Of a stretch of 36,271 nt of DNA, positions 7,820 to 15,816 are shown in pieces. The stretch's first letter is position 1, and each line of letters starts with the position of its first letter. The position numbers and the translations under genes were made by a program. The notes under the pieces are model-generated. The model had not been told where the DNA came from and did not search any database. It saw only the letters and a program-made list of their open reading frames with translations. Origin of the DNA: Azospirillum melinis (GTDB lineage: Bacteria; Pseudomonadota; Alphaproteobacteria; Azospirillales; Azospirillaceae); NCBI RefSeq assembly GCF_013340935.1, contig NZ_WHOS01000070.1, positions 1 to 36,271 on the forward strand, written 5' to 3'.

Positions 7820-7887
7820 CGATCCTCCCTGTGACAATGGAAGCTGTGACAAAGGAACCCCGATCCTACCGGTAGCAGCCCCCGGAA

Positions 7888-7933
7888 GACTCCCTATCGG
7901 AAGAGGTAAGGTTCTCTTAATCAGTGTTTGACA
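7888..7933 (+). promoter_or_regulatory. Candidate CtrA box with GANTC site upstream of cheA
   Basis: TTAA-TCAGTGT-TTGA at 7917-7931 fits the CtrA consensus TTAA-N7-TTAA at seven of eight fixed positions. Its second half overlaps a TTGACA hexamer at 7928-7933, the usual position of CtrA sites at activated promoters. A GACTC (GANTC) site lies at 7888-7892. No clear -10 follows at 16-18 bp. It sits about 110 bp before the cheA start, in a 220-bp gap otherwise free of genes. Confidence 0.4.
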
Positions 7934-8039
7934 GGCTCCCACCCTACCTGGACTGGAGCGCAACCGGCAGCCTTTCGATGCTGCCCGTTCGAGCCGCAGG
8001 CCGGCGCGGACCATAAACATTGGGCCTGGGGAATGCGAC

Positions 8040-10662
8040 ATGGATGATCTGCTGTCCGAATTTCTGACGGAGACCAACGAAAACCTCTCGGTGCTCGACG
8101 TCGAGCTGGTCAGGTTGGAGCAGAATCCCAACAATCCGGAACTGCTGTCGAACATCTTCCGGCTCGTCCACACCATCAAGGGAACCTGCGGCTTCCTCGG
8201 CCTGCCCCGCCTGGAAAAGGTGGCGCACGCGTCGGAGAACGTGCTGGGCAAGTTCCGTGACGGCGAACTGACGATCAACCCGGAAGCCGTTTCGCTGATC
8301 CTGCAGGCTCTGGACACCATCAAGAGCCTGCTGGCGGTGCTGGAAGCGACCGAGGCGGAACCGCCCGGCGACGACCTGCCGCTGATCGAGCGGCTGAACC
8401 TGTGCGCCGAAGGCAAGCTGGGCGGTCCCGCCCCGGCCGCCGGAGCCGGCCGAGGAGCCCGCCCAGTCGCACGACCTCGTCGTGCCCGATGCCGAGCCGG
8501 CCGCCGCCAAGGTGCCGGCGCCGGTCGCCCCGATGGCGGGTGCCTCGGGCGGCGGCAACGCCGGTGCCGCCGATGCCGGTGCCGAGGCCGCGACCAAGGA
8601 ATCGGCGGTCGCCGCCCAGACCATCCGCGTGAACGTCGACCTGCTCGAAAACCTGATGACCATGGTGTCGGAGCTGGTGCTGACCCGCAACCAGCTGCTG
8701 CAGATCCTGCGGTCGCAGAAGGAGAGCGAGTTCGCCGCACCGCTGCAGCGCCTGAACCACGTGACGTCGGAGCTGCAGGAAGGCGTCATGAAGACGCGCA
8801 TGCAGCCCATCGGCAACGCCTGGGCCAAGCTGCCGCGTCTGGTGCGCGATCTGGCGCACGAACTGAACAAGAAGATCGACCTCCAGATGCTCGGCGCCGA
8901 CACCGAGCTGGACCGCCAGGTCCTGGAGCTGATCAAGGATCCGTTGACCCACATGGTGCGCAACAGCGCCGACCATGGGCTGGAGATCCCGGCGGAGCGC
9001 GTGAAGGCCGGCAAGACCGAGACCGGCCGCATCACGCTGAACGCCTATCACGAGGGCGGCCACATCATCATCGAGATCCAGGACGACGGTAAGGGCCTTG
9101 CCATCGACCGGATCAAGCAGAAGGCGATCCAGAACGGGATGGCGTCGGAAGGCGAGCTGGCCTCGATGACCGACCAGCAGATCATCCAGTTCATCATGAA
9201 GCCGGGCTTCTCCACCGCCGCCAAGGTCACCAATGTGTCGGGCCGCGGCGTCGGCATGGACGTGGTGAAGACCAACATCGAGAAGATCGGCGGCACGATC
9301 GAGATCAAGTCGGCCCAGGGCAAGGGGTCGACCTTCGTCATCAAGATCCCGCTGACGCTGGCCATCGTCTCGGCCCTGATCGTGGAATGCGCCGGCGAGC
9401 GCTTCGCCATCCCGCAGATCAGCGTGGTCGAGCTGGTGCGCGCCGCCGCCGACAGCGAGCACACCATCGAGCGTCTGAAGGGCACCCCGGTCCTGCGGCT
9501 GCGCAACCGCCTGCTGCCGCTGGTCTCGCTCCAGCAGCTGCTCCGGCTGGACGACAGCGAGGGCGCCAAGAAGACCGAGGAAGAGACCTTCATCGTCGTC
9601 ACCCAGGTCGGTACCTACACCTTCGGCATCATGGTCGACCGCGTGTTCGACACCGAGGAAATCGTCGTGAAGCCGGTGGCGCCGATCCTGCGCCACATCG
9701 AGATGTTCTCGGGCAACACGATCCTGGGCGACGGCTCGGTCATCATGATCCTGGACCCCAACGGCATCGCGTCGGCCACCGGCGAGATGGCGATGGGCGA
9801 GGCCGCGGGCAAGGAGACCACCGCGGTCCAGACCCAGCGCCAGGAGGACAAGATGGCGCTTCTGCTGTTCCGCGCCGGCGAGGGTGCGCCCAAGGCGGTG
9901 CCGCTGTCGCTGGTCGCCCGCCTGGAGGACGTCGATCTCGCCACGGTCGAGCTGTCGAACGGCCTGCCCGTGGTCCAGTACCGCGGCAAGCTGATGCCCC
10001 TGGTCCCGATCGACCCGAACTTCGTCGTCGCCAACGAAGGCCGCCAGCCGGTGCTGGTCTTCGCCGACGGAGACCGCTCGATGGGCCTGATCGTCGACGA
10101 GATCGTCGACATCGTGGAGGAGAAGCTGAACGTCCAGCTGGCCGCGGAGCGTCCCGGCCTGATGGGGTCGGCCATCATCGCCGGCAAGGCGACCGAGGTG
10201 ATCGACGCCGGCTTCTTCCTGACCCAGGCCTACAAGGACTGGTTCGGCTCCTCCACCCAGGAGGGGTTCGAGGAGGAGAAGCTCCAGCGCGTGCTGCTGG
10301 TGGACGACAGCCCCTTCTTCCGCAACCTGCTGACGCCGCTGCTGTCGGTCGCCGGCTACGACGTGACGGCGGTGGAGAATGCCGGCGACGCGCTGGCGCT
10401 CTGCGAGGCGGGCGAGGACTTCGACGTCATCGTCTCCGACATCGAGATGCCGGGCATGAGCGGCTTCGACTTCGCCGAGGCGGTGCGCCATGGCAGCCGT
10501 TGGCAGCGCGTTCCGATGGTGGCGCTGTCCAGCCACGCCAGCGCCCGCGATCTCGACCGCGGCCGGATCGCCGGTTTCAACGACTATGTCGCCAAGTTCG
10601 ACCGTGACGCGCTGCTCTTCGCGCTGCAGCAGACGCTGACCGACCAGAAAGGTGCCGCATGA
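8040..10662 (+). CDS. cheA: Chemotaxis histidine kinase CheA with C-terminal receiver domain; frame break in linker
   Basis: The P1 Hpt domain starts MDDLLSEFLTETNENL with phospho-accepting His44 in RLVHTIKGTCGFLG, in the frame of 8040. Everything from about 8450 is in the next frame: an acidic/Pro linker, the P3 dimerisation helices (TIRVNVDLLENLMTMVSEL), and the P4 kinase core (VRNSADHGLEIP, DDGKGL, GRGVGMDVV). After these come a P5 CheW-like domain, a second CheW-like domain, and a receiver (VLLVDDSPFFRN, VSDIEMPGMSG). No CheY-binding P2 domain is evident. One extra base within about 8425-8445 (a C/G-rich run) explains the shift; removing one base joins GGPAP to PPEPAEEPAQ. This may be a sequencing indel or a true mutation. 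Its stop overlaps the cheW start. CheA phosphorylates CheY and CheB in response to chemoreceptors. Confidence 0.9.
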
Positions 10663-11159
10663 GCAACGCCAAGCTGCCGTCCACCGTCCGCAAGTCGAAG
10701 GGCGACGATCTCGTCGTCTCCGGCAACCAGGACTATGTGACCATGACGATCGCCGACCAGATGTTCGGCATCCCGGTCCTTCAGGTGCAGGACGTGCTGG
10801 GCCATCAGCGGATCACCCGCATCCCGCTGGCCCCGCCGGAGGTCGCCGGATCGCTGAACCTGCGCGGCCGCATCGTCACCGCCATCGACGTCCGCCTGCG
10901 GCTCGGCCTGACCGGCCGTCCGAAGGACAAGCCCGGCATGTCGATCGTCGTCGACCTGCGCGGCGAGCTGTACAGCCTGATGGTCGATTCGGTCGGCGAG
11001 GTGCTCAGCCTGACCAAGGAGGATTTCGAACGCAACCCGGCGACGCTGGATCCGCGCTGGCGTGAGGTATCGACCGGAATTTATAGGCTGAACGGTCAGT
11101 TGATGGTTGTGCTGGACGTGCCTCGTCTGCTCAACTTCACAACCATCGAGACGGCCTGA
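10659..11159 (+). CDS. cheW: Chemotaxis coupling protein CheW
   Basis: A 166-aa protein that couples chemoreceptors to CheA. Its ATG overlaps the cheA stop (ATGA), implying translational coupling. The CheW fold is clear: YVTMTIADQMFGIPVLQVQDVL, ITRIPLAPPEVAGSLNLRGRIV and VDLRGELYSLMVDSVGEVL. The short N-terminal extension (SNAKLPSTVRKSKGDDL) is polar. A GC hairpin (11165-11198) follows the stop before cheY. Confidence 0.95.
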   Translation: MSNAKLPSTVRKSKGDDLVVSGNQDYVTMTIADQMFGIPVLQVQDVLGHQRITRIPLAPPEVAGSLNLRGRIVTAIDVRLRLGLTGRPKDKPGMSIVVDLRGELYSLMVDSVGEVLSLTKEDFERNPATLDPRWREVSTGIYRLNGQLMVVLDVPRLLNFTTIETA

Positions 11160-11164
11160 CGGTT

Positions 11165-11198
11165 TGCGGCGCCCTGTCCCCGGGGGGAGGGCGCCGCA
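11165..11198. terminator. GC-rich hairpin between cheW and cheY
   Basis: TGCGGCGCCCT and AGGGCGCCGCA form a perfect 11-bp stem around a 12-base loop, directly after the cheW stop. There is no U-run. It may attenuate or set RNA ends within the che operon rather than terminate fully. Confidence 0.5.
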
Positions 11199-11248
11199 CC
11201 GGCCGGCCGGCTTTTGCCGACGAACAGATGACCTGAGGCCCTGCCGCA

Positions 11249-11614
11249 ATGAAATCCTGCCTGGTGGTCGATGACAGCCGCGTTGTCCGCAAGGTCGCGC
11301 GCAAGATCCTGGAAGAGCTGAATTTCGCCTGCTCGGAGGCGGAGGACGGCAAGCAGGCGATGGAAGCCTGCGCGGCGCAGATGCCGGACGCCATCCTGCT
11401 GGACTGGAACATGCCGGTGATGACCGGGATCGAATTCCTGCGCCGGCTGCGCAAGATGAGCGGGGGCGAACAGCCCAAGGTGGTGTTCTGCACGACCGAG
11501 AACGATCTTGCCCACATCCAGGAGGCGCTGTCCGCCGGGGCCAACGAGTACATCATGAAGCCCTTCGACAGCGACATCATCCAGACCAAGTTCGCGCAGG
11601 TCGGCCTTCTGTGA
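11249..11614 (+). CDS. cheY: Single-domain response regulator CheY
   Basis: A 121-aa receiver with all active-site residues: the Asp8/Asp9 acidic pair, phospho-acceptor Asp52 (ILLDWNMPVMTG), the Thr in VVFCTTEND (Thr82/83) and Lys104 in YIMKPF. It is phosphorylated by CheA and normally acts on the flagellar motor switch. Asn-Glu (NE) before YIMKPF is typical of CheY. It lies between cheW and cheB in the same direction, about 90 bp after cheW and 63 bp before cheB. Confidence 0.93.
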   Translation: MKSCLVVDDSRVVRKVARKILEELNFACSEAEDGKQAMEACAAQMPDAILLDWNMPVMTGIEFLRRLRKMSGGEQPKVVFCTTENDLAHIQEALSAGANEYIMKPFDSDIIQTKFAQVGLL

Positions 11615-11677
11615 CCCCGGAGGGGATGTCAGGAGAGCCAGCGTTGAACCAGTCGAGTTGAAAGGCGAATCGCCGTT

Positions 11678-12844
11678 ATGTCGGACAGTTTTGGCAGAGG
11701 CCCCCTCACCACCGCGCGACCGGCCAACCCGGATCCCGTCCGGGTCATGGTGGTGGACGACTCCGCCGTCATCCGCGGCCTGCTGACCCGCGCGCTGGAA
11801 GGGGACCCGGACATCCGCGTCGTCACCTCCGTCGGCGACGGCCAGATGGCGGTCAATTCGCTGCAGCGCAATTCCATCGATGTCATCGTGCTGGACATCG
11901 AGATGCCGGTGATGGACGGGCTGACCGCCATCCCGAAGCTGCTGGCGGTGGCGCCGCAGGTGAAGATCATCATGGCCTCCACGCTGACGCTGCGCGGGGC
12001 CGACGTGTCGATCCGCTGCCTGTCGGCCGGTGCGGCCGACTACATCCCGAAGCCGACCTCCACCCGCGAGATCGGCGGGGCGGAGGACTTCAAGCGCGAG
12101 CTGGTCGCCAAGGTCAAGGCGCTGGGCGCCGCCGCCCGGCGCGCCGGATCGCGCTCCCGCGGTGAGATCCGCCCGCTGACCCCGGCGGCTCCGCTTGGGC
12201 TGCTGAAGCGCGAGGTCGGGCCGATCGTCACCCGGCCGACTCCGGCCGGCGCCATCGCGACCAAGCCGGACGTGATCGCCATCGGCAGTTCCACCGGCGG
12301 ACCGCAGGCGCTGTTCGAGGTGCTGTCGCACCTGAAGGCCGGCGTCAGCCAGCCGATCCTGATCACCCAGCACATGCCGGCGACCTTCACCACCATCCTG
12401 GCCGAGCACATCACCCGCCAATGCGGGATCGATGCGCGCGAGGCCAAGGACGGCGAGCCGATCGTGCAGAACCGCTGCTACATCGCTCCCGGCGACTTCC
12501 ATATGCTGGTGACCCAGCGCGGCGGCGCCAACGTGATCGCGCTGAGCAAGGATCCGCCGGAGAATTTCTGCCGCCCGGCGGTCGACCCGATGATGCGGTC
12601 GATCCTGAAGGCCTTCGGCGGCCGCAAGATCCTGGCCTGCATCCTGACCGGCATGGGGCAGGACGGGCTGAAGGGCTGCACCGACGTGGTCAATGGCGGC
12701 GGCACACTGATCGCCCAGGACGAGGCATCGAGCGTGGTCTGGGGCATGCCCGGTGCCGTGGCGCAAGCCGGCATCTGCAACGCCATCCTGCCGCTCAAGG
12801 AAATCGGTCCCCACATCCGCAAGCTCGCTTCGAGGGCAGCATGA
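11678..12844 (+). CDS. cheB: Chemoreceptor glutamate methylesterase/deamidase CheB
   Basis: A 388-aa protein. The N-terminal receiver (about 21-140) has VRVMVVDDSAVIR and phospho-acceptor Asp73 in VLDIEMPVMDG. A linker (about 145-195) leads to the methylesterase domain with the catalytic triad Ser205 (IGSSTGGPQAL), His232 (ITQHMPATF) and Asp329 (GMGQDG). It removes methyl groups from chemoreceptors during adaptation, opposing CheR. Its stop overlaps the cheR start in an ATGA. The receiver loop after strand 4 reads STLTLRGAD, a common alphaproteobacterial variant. Confidence 0.95.
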   Translation: MSDSFGRGPLTTARPANPDPVRVMVVDDSAVIRGLLTRALEGDPDIRVVTSVGDGQMAVNSLQRNSIDVIVLDIEMPVMDGLTAIPKLLAVAPQVKIIMASTLTLRGADVSIRCLSAGAADYIPKPTSTREIGGAEDFKRELVAKVKALGAAARRAGSRSRGEIRPLTPAAPLGLLKREVGPIVTRPTPAGAIATKPDVIAIGSSTGGPQALFEVLSHLKAGVSQPILITQHMPATFTTILAEHITRQCGIDAREAKDGEPIVQNRCYIAPGDFHMLVTQRGGANVIALSKDPPENFCRPAVDPMMRSILKAFGGRKILACILTGMGQDGLKGCTDVVNGGGTLIAQDEASSVVWGMPGAVAQAGICNAILPLKEIGPHIRKLASRAA

Positions 12845-13680
12845 GAGTCGAAGATTTCGACATGTTCTCCACGCTGCTCAAGCAGCGTTCCGGCCTGGTC
12901 CTCACCCGCGACAAGGCGTATCTGCTCGAATCCCGGCTGATGCCGGTGGCGCGCAAGTGGAACATGAAGGGGCTTGAGGAGCTGGCGACCACCGTCCGCA
13001 CCCGCAAGGACGAGGCGCTGCTGCGCGACATCACGGAGGCGATGACGACCAACGAGTCGTCCTTCTTCCGCGACCAGAAGCCTTTCGACCAGTTCCGCCA
13101 GCTGGTGCTGCCCAAGCTGATGGAGGCGCGGGCGGCCAAGCGGTCCTTGCGCATCTGGTCGGCCGCCTGCTCGTCGGGCCAGGAAGCCTATTCGCTGTCG
13201 ATGATCCTGAACGACGAGGCGGCGAAGCTGGCCGGCTGGCGCATCGAGATCGTCGGCACCGACATCTCGGCGGAAATGGTGGAGCGGGCGAAGGCCGGCA
13301 TCTACACCCAGTTCGAGGTGCAGCGCGGCCTGCCGATCACCATGCTGGTGAAGCATTTCAAGCAGAACGGCGACAAGTGGCAGATCAGCCAGCAGCTGCG
13401 CCAGATGGCGTCGTTCCGCGAATGGAACCTGCTGGGCGATTTGTCGGCGCTGGGACAGTTCGACATCGTCTTCTGCCGCAACGTGCTGATCTATTTCGAC
13501 CAACCGACCAAGGCGAAGGTTCTGGAATCCATTTCCCGCCAGATGCCGCAGGACGGCGTTCTGTATCTCGGCGGTGCTGAAACGGTGCTGGGCATCACCG
13601 ACAAGTTCAAGCCGGTGGAAGGCCAGCGCGGCCTCTACAGCCTGGGCGGCTTCTCCGCCGCCGGCGCCAAGGTGGCGTAA
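12841..13680 (+). CDS. cheR: Chemoreceptor methyltransferase CheR
   Basis: A 279-aa protein starting at the ATG that overlaps the cheB stop. The N-terminal all-alpha domain (MRVEDFDMFSTLLKQRSGL...LLESRLMPVARKW, then TTNESSFFRD) precedes the SAM-binding domain. That domain has LRIWSAACSSGQEAYSLSM (motif I), IVGTDISAEMVERAKAGIY and FDIVFCRNVLIYFD. CheR methylates glutamates on chemoreceptors using S-adenosylmethionine. There is no TPR or pentapeptide-binding extension. The che operon appears to end here with the hairpin at 13713-13733. Confidence 0.95.
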   Translation: MRVEDFDMFSTLLKQRSGLVLTRDKAYLLESRLMPVARKWNMKGLEELATTVRTRKDEALLRDITEAMTTNESSFFRDQKPFDQFRQLVLPKLMEARAAKRSLRIWSAACSSGQEAYSLSMILNDEAAKLAGWRIEIVGTDISAEMVERAKAGIYTQFEVQRGLPITMLVKHFKQNGDKWQISQQLRQMASFREWNLLGDLSALGQFDIVFCRNVLIYFDQPTKAKVLESISRQMPQDGVLYLGGAETVLGITDKFKPVEGQRGLYSLGGFSAAGAKVA

Positions 13681-13712
13681 GGGGCCTCAGGAGCGGCGGC
13701 TTCGGGAGCGAC

Positions 13713-13733
13713 GGGGGCGGGTGAGCCGCCCCC
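13713..13733 (+). terminator. GC hairpin after cheR
   Basis: GGGGGCGG-GTGAG-CCGCCCCC is a perfect 8-bp stem 32 bases after the cheR stop and just beyond the stop of the opposing 74-aa gene. No U-run follows, so its strength as a terminator is uncertain. Confidence 0.45.
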
Positions 13734-13751
13734 ACTCGGATCGGTGAAAAA

Positions 13752-13976
13752 TCAGGCCGACGGCGTGATCGACTTGATCGGGCCGCGCGGATTGCCGGAC
13801 ATTTCGGCGATCTTGCGGTCCTGCGCTTCGATGAAGGTGCGGATGGAATTCTCGCGGTCGAACTGATCGATGTCGGCGGTCGGCACCTTGCGGTTCGAGG
13901 TGCGCGCACCGTCCTGGTAAATCACGTCGAAAAGCGCGAAGGCGTTGTCGACGGGCTGTTTCTTCTGACGGGCCAT
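13752..13976 (-). CDS. Small 74-aa charged protein of unknown function
   Basis: It starts MARQKKQPVDNAFALFDVIY, with GGAGGA seven bases before the ATG. The protein is soluble, with no membrane segment. The middle (RKVPTADIDQFDRENSIRTFIEAQDRKIAEMSG) looks like one or two helices, and the tail is Pro/Ser-rich. It reads as a genuine small protein, possibly a regulator or adaptor, but I recognise no family. It lies on the reverse strand opposite the che operon, just downstream of the other small charged gene (14025-14225), and may be co-transcribed with it. Confidence 0.65.
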   Translation of the reverse strand: MARQKKQPVDNAFALFDVIYQDGARTSNRKVPTADIDQFDRENSIRTFIEAQDRKIAEMSGNPRGPIKSITPSA

Positions 13977-14024
13977 GGCCTGTCCTCCGTATGGTCGCGG
14001 TCGGCCGCGCCTGCGGCCGTCCGT

Positions 14025-14225
14025 TCAGGCATTGTTGGTGTCGGTTTTGGTCTCGGCATCGGTGTCGGTCGCCAGGGACTCGTCCTGCGTCTCCGTCCCG
14101 TCCGGATCGCCGGCGCGGCGGGCGGCGACGCCTTCCTCGCGACGCTGAAGCTTTTCCTGCTTCTTCTGTTCCTTGGCCCGGTTGCGCTCGGCCCGCTGCT
14201 GGTTGTAGTTCGGTTTGAAAGCCAT
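14025..14225 (-). CDS. Small 66-aa Lys/Arg/Glu-rich protein
   Basis: The start chosen is ATG at 14225 (MAFKPNYNQQRAERNRAKEQ) because AGAGGAGA lies just upstream; the frame is open to 14294 but those residues look non-coding. The N-terminal two thirds is a strongly charged helix rich in K, R, E and Q (NRAKEQKKQEKLQRREEG). The tail is acidic (DESLATDTDAETKTDT). It has no membrane segment or enzymatic motif. It resembles small basic proteins seen next to cold-shock genes in alphaproteobacteria, but that is an impression only. It is followed 48 bp later by the 74-aa gene. Confidence 0.6.
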   Translation of the reverse strand: MAFKPNYNQQRAERNRAKEQKKQEKLQRREEGVAARRAGDPDGTETQDESLATDTDAETKTDTNNA

Positions 14226-14280
14226 CGCGGATCTCCTCTGGCCAGAGCCCTGCATCTGGGCGACAGGGACTTGTGCAACA

Positions 14281-14319
14281 CGGAAAAAGGGCACCGGTTT
14301 CCCGATGCCCCTTTTTCCG
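14281..14319. terminator. Bidirectional-looking terminator downstream of the cold-shock gene
   Basis: CGGAAAAAGGGCA (14281-14293) pairs with TGCCCCTTTTTCCG (14306-14319) with one bulged base, giving a 13-bp stem with A and U runs in the arms. It lies 19 bases past the cold-shock stop (reverse strand) and upstream of the 66-aa gene. Confidence 0.7.
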
Positions 14320-14338
14320 CAGGTCGGCGGTCAGGCGG

Positions 14339-14548
14339 TCAGACCGCCTTCAGATTTTCCGCCGAGGTCTTGCCACGCTTCGGATCGCGCTGCTCCTCGT
14401 AGGAAATCTTCTGGCCATCGACCAGGCTGCGCAGCCCGGCGCGTTCGACAGCGGAGATGTGAACGAACACATCCGGGCCGCCGCTTTCCGGCTGAATGAA
14501 ACCGAAGCCCTTGGTGCTGTTGAACCATTTGACGGTGCCGACGGGCAT
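14339..14548 (-). CDS. Cold-shock domain protein (CspA family)
   Basis: A 69-aa single cold-shock domain starting MPVGTVKWFNSTKGFGFIQP. It has RNP1 (KGFGFI) and RNP2 (VFVHIS), the nucleic-acid-binding strands, and ends SAENLKAV as usual for the family. The start has GGGAGA 8 bases upstream. It binds single-stranded RNA or DNA and acts as an RNA chaperone. About 230 bases of non-coding sequence precede it, consistent with the long leaders of cold-shock mRNAs, although no specific cold-shock box was identified. It ends at a good hairpin terminator. Confidence 0.93.
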   Translation of the reverse strand: MPVGTVKWFNSTKGFGFIQPESGGPDVFVHISAVERAGLRSLVDGQKISYEEQRDPKRGKTSAENLKAV

Positions 14549-14806
14549 GTCTGTCTCCCATAACGCAAAGGGCGCCACACCACCGGTGCGGCGCATCAGA
14601 CTGGGTGTGGGATTGGCGGCCCCCAGGTGCTCGCGATCGAATTTTGCGATGGCGAAAAAAGAGGGGCTGAGCGTGGGGGCGTTTGAAAGCCCCGCAGTCC
14701 GAAGCAGAATGACCCACCAAGTATGGGAACGCCCGGTCCGGCTTTCAAGGTGAAAGACGGCCGAGCGTGGAGAGGCGGACAAAAGAAAAGTGGAAGCGCC
14801 GACGGG
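14549..14806 (-). other. Non-coding leader of the cold-shock gene and spacer after ctrA
   Basis: These 258 bases lie between the cold-shock start and the ctrA stop. An open reverse-strand frame runs through most of it but has no ribosome-binding site or recognisable protein. It probably holds the promoter and long 5' leader of the cold-shock mRNA. Confidence 0.4.
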
Positions 14807-15547
14807 TCAGCCGGCGGCCTGCTGTTGCGGCACGCGCGGCGGGGGCGGGGGATTGCCTTCGACGATTTCCTCGTGCGGGTCGCGCAGCACATAACCGCGG
14901 CCCCACACCGTTTCGATGTAGTTGTCGCCCTGGGTGGCGGCGGCCAGCTTCTTGCGCAGCTTGCAGACGAAGACGTCGATGATCTTCAGTTCCGGCTCGT
15001 CCATCCCGCCATAGAGATGGTTCAGGAACATCTCCTTGGTCAGCGTCGTGCCCTTGCGCAGGCTCAACAGCTCCAGGATGCCGTATTCCTTGCCGGTCAG
15101 GTGCAGCGGCGACTGGTCGACCTCCACCGTGCGGGTGTCGAGGTTTACGGTCAGGCGGCCGGTGCGGATGATGCTGTCGGAATGGCCCTTCGACCGGCGG
15201 ACGATGGCCTGGATGCGGGCGATAAGTTCGCGCTTGTCGAACGGCTTGGTCAGGTAATCGTCGGCGCCGAACCCCAGCCCCTTGATCTTGTTGTCCATTT
15301 CGGTCAGGCCGGACAGGATCAGGATCGGGGTGGTCACGCGCGCGGCGCGCAGGCGGCGAAGAACCTCGTAACCGTCGATGTCCGGCAGCATCAGGTCGAG
15401 AATGATGATGTCGTAATCGTAGAGCTTGCCGATCTCGAGTCCGTCCTCACCCAGGTCGGTAGAATCGACGATGAAACCTTCCGTGTTCAGCATCAGCTCG
15501 ATGCTTTTGGCGACGGAGGAATCGTCTTCAACCAGCAGAACCCTCAT
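14807..15547 (-). CDS. ctrA: Cell-cycle master response regulator CtrA
   Basis: A 246-aa OmpR/PhoB-type regulator. The receiver (about 1-118) has MRVLLVEDDSSVAKSIELML, phospho-acceptor Asp51 in IILDLMLPDIDGYEVLRRLR, and KPFDKRELIARI. The DNA-binding winged helix (about 130-230) has LHLTGKEYGILELLSLRKGTT, EPELKIIDVFVCKLRKKL and YIETVWGRGYVLRDP. These are near-invariant CtrA sequences. CtrA receives phosphate through ChpT and binds TTAA-N7-TTAA sites. In Rhodospirillales it mainly controls motility, which fits its place between che and fli genes. The C-terminal tail is Pro-rich (NPPPPPRVPQQQ). Half-sites and a GANTC motif upstream suggest autoregulation and CcrM input. Confidence 0.97.
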   Translation of the reverse strand: MRVLLVEDDSSVAKSIELMLNTEGFIVDSTDLGEDGLEIGKLYDYDIIILDLMLPDIDGYEVLRRLRAARVTTPILILSGLTEMDNKIKGLGFGADDYLTKPFDKRELIARIQAIVRRSKGHSDSIIRTGRLTVNLDTRTVEVDQSPLHLTGKEYGILELLSLRKGTTLTKEMFLNHLYGGMDEPELKIIDVFVCKLRKKLAAATQGDNYIETVWGRGYVLRDPHEEIVEGNPPPPPRVPQQQAAG

Positions 15548-15636
15548 GGCGATATCCCGACGTTTGATGGCGCGCTTTCGCTACCCGACCCCGGAAATGG
15601 TCCCCGATCCTTGATGACCGATTTCAACCATCCCGT

Positions 15637-15761
15637 TTACACAAGTTAACAGACGATTCAGCTTAACGCCAGTGCCAAGCGCTTACACAACGTTAATCCT
15701 TCCATCGCAAGATGCGATCATGGTGGTTAACGTCGCCTTCGTCCACAGAGCTACCACTTAA
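15637..15761. promoter_or_regulatory. ctrA/fliI divergent control region with TTAA half-sites and a GANTC site
   Basis: In the 269-bp gap between ctrA and fliI, TTAA occurs at 15646, 15663, 15693, 15727 and 15758. GATTC (GANTC) at 15655-15659 lies between the first two. TTACACAAGTTAA (15637-15649) and TTACACAACGTTAA (15683-15696) are near-identical direct repeats 46 bp apart. The first also contains GTTTACACA, one mismatch from a DnaA box. TTAA-CAGACGA-TTCA at 15646-15660 approaches a full CtrA box. Confidence 0.5.
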
Positions 15762-15816
15762 TAGGAGCGCGTCCCGTCTTGGGACCGCTTTCCCAGGAAA
15801 CGCCGGTATCCGATCC

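Noticed and set aside
8320..10536. A 738-aa reverse-strand frame across cheA
   Set aside because: Composition typical of antisense frames (His/Asp/Gln/Arg-rich), no ribosome-binding site and no recognisable domain.
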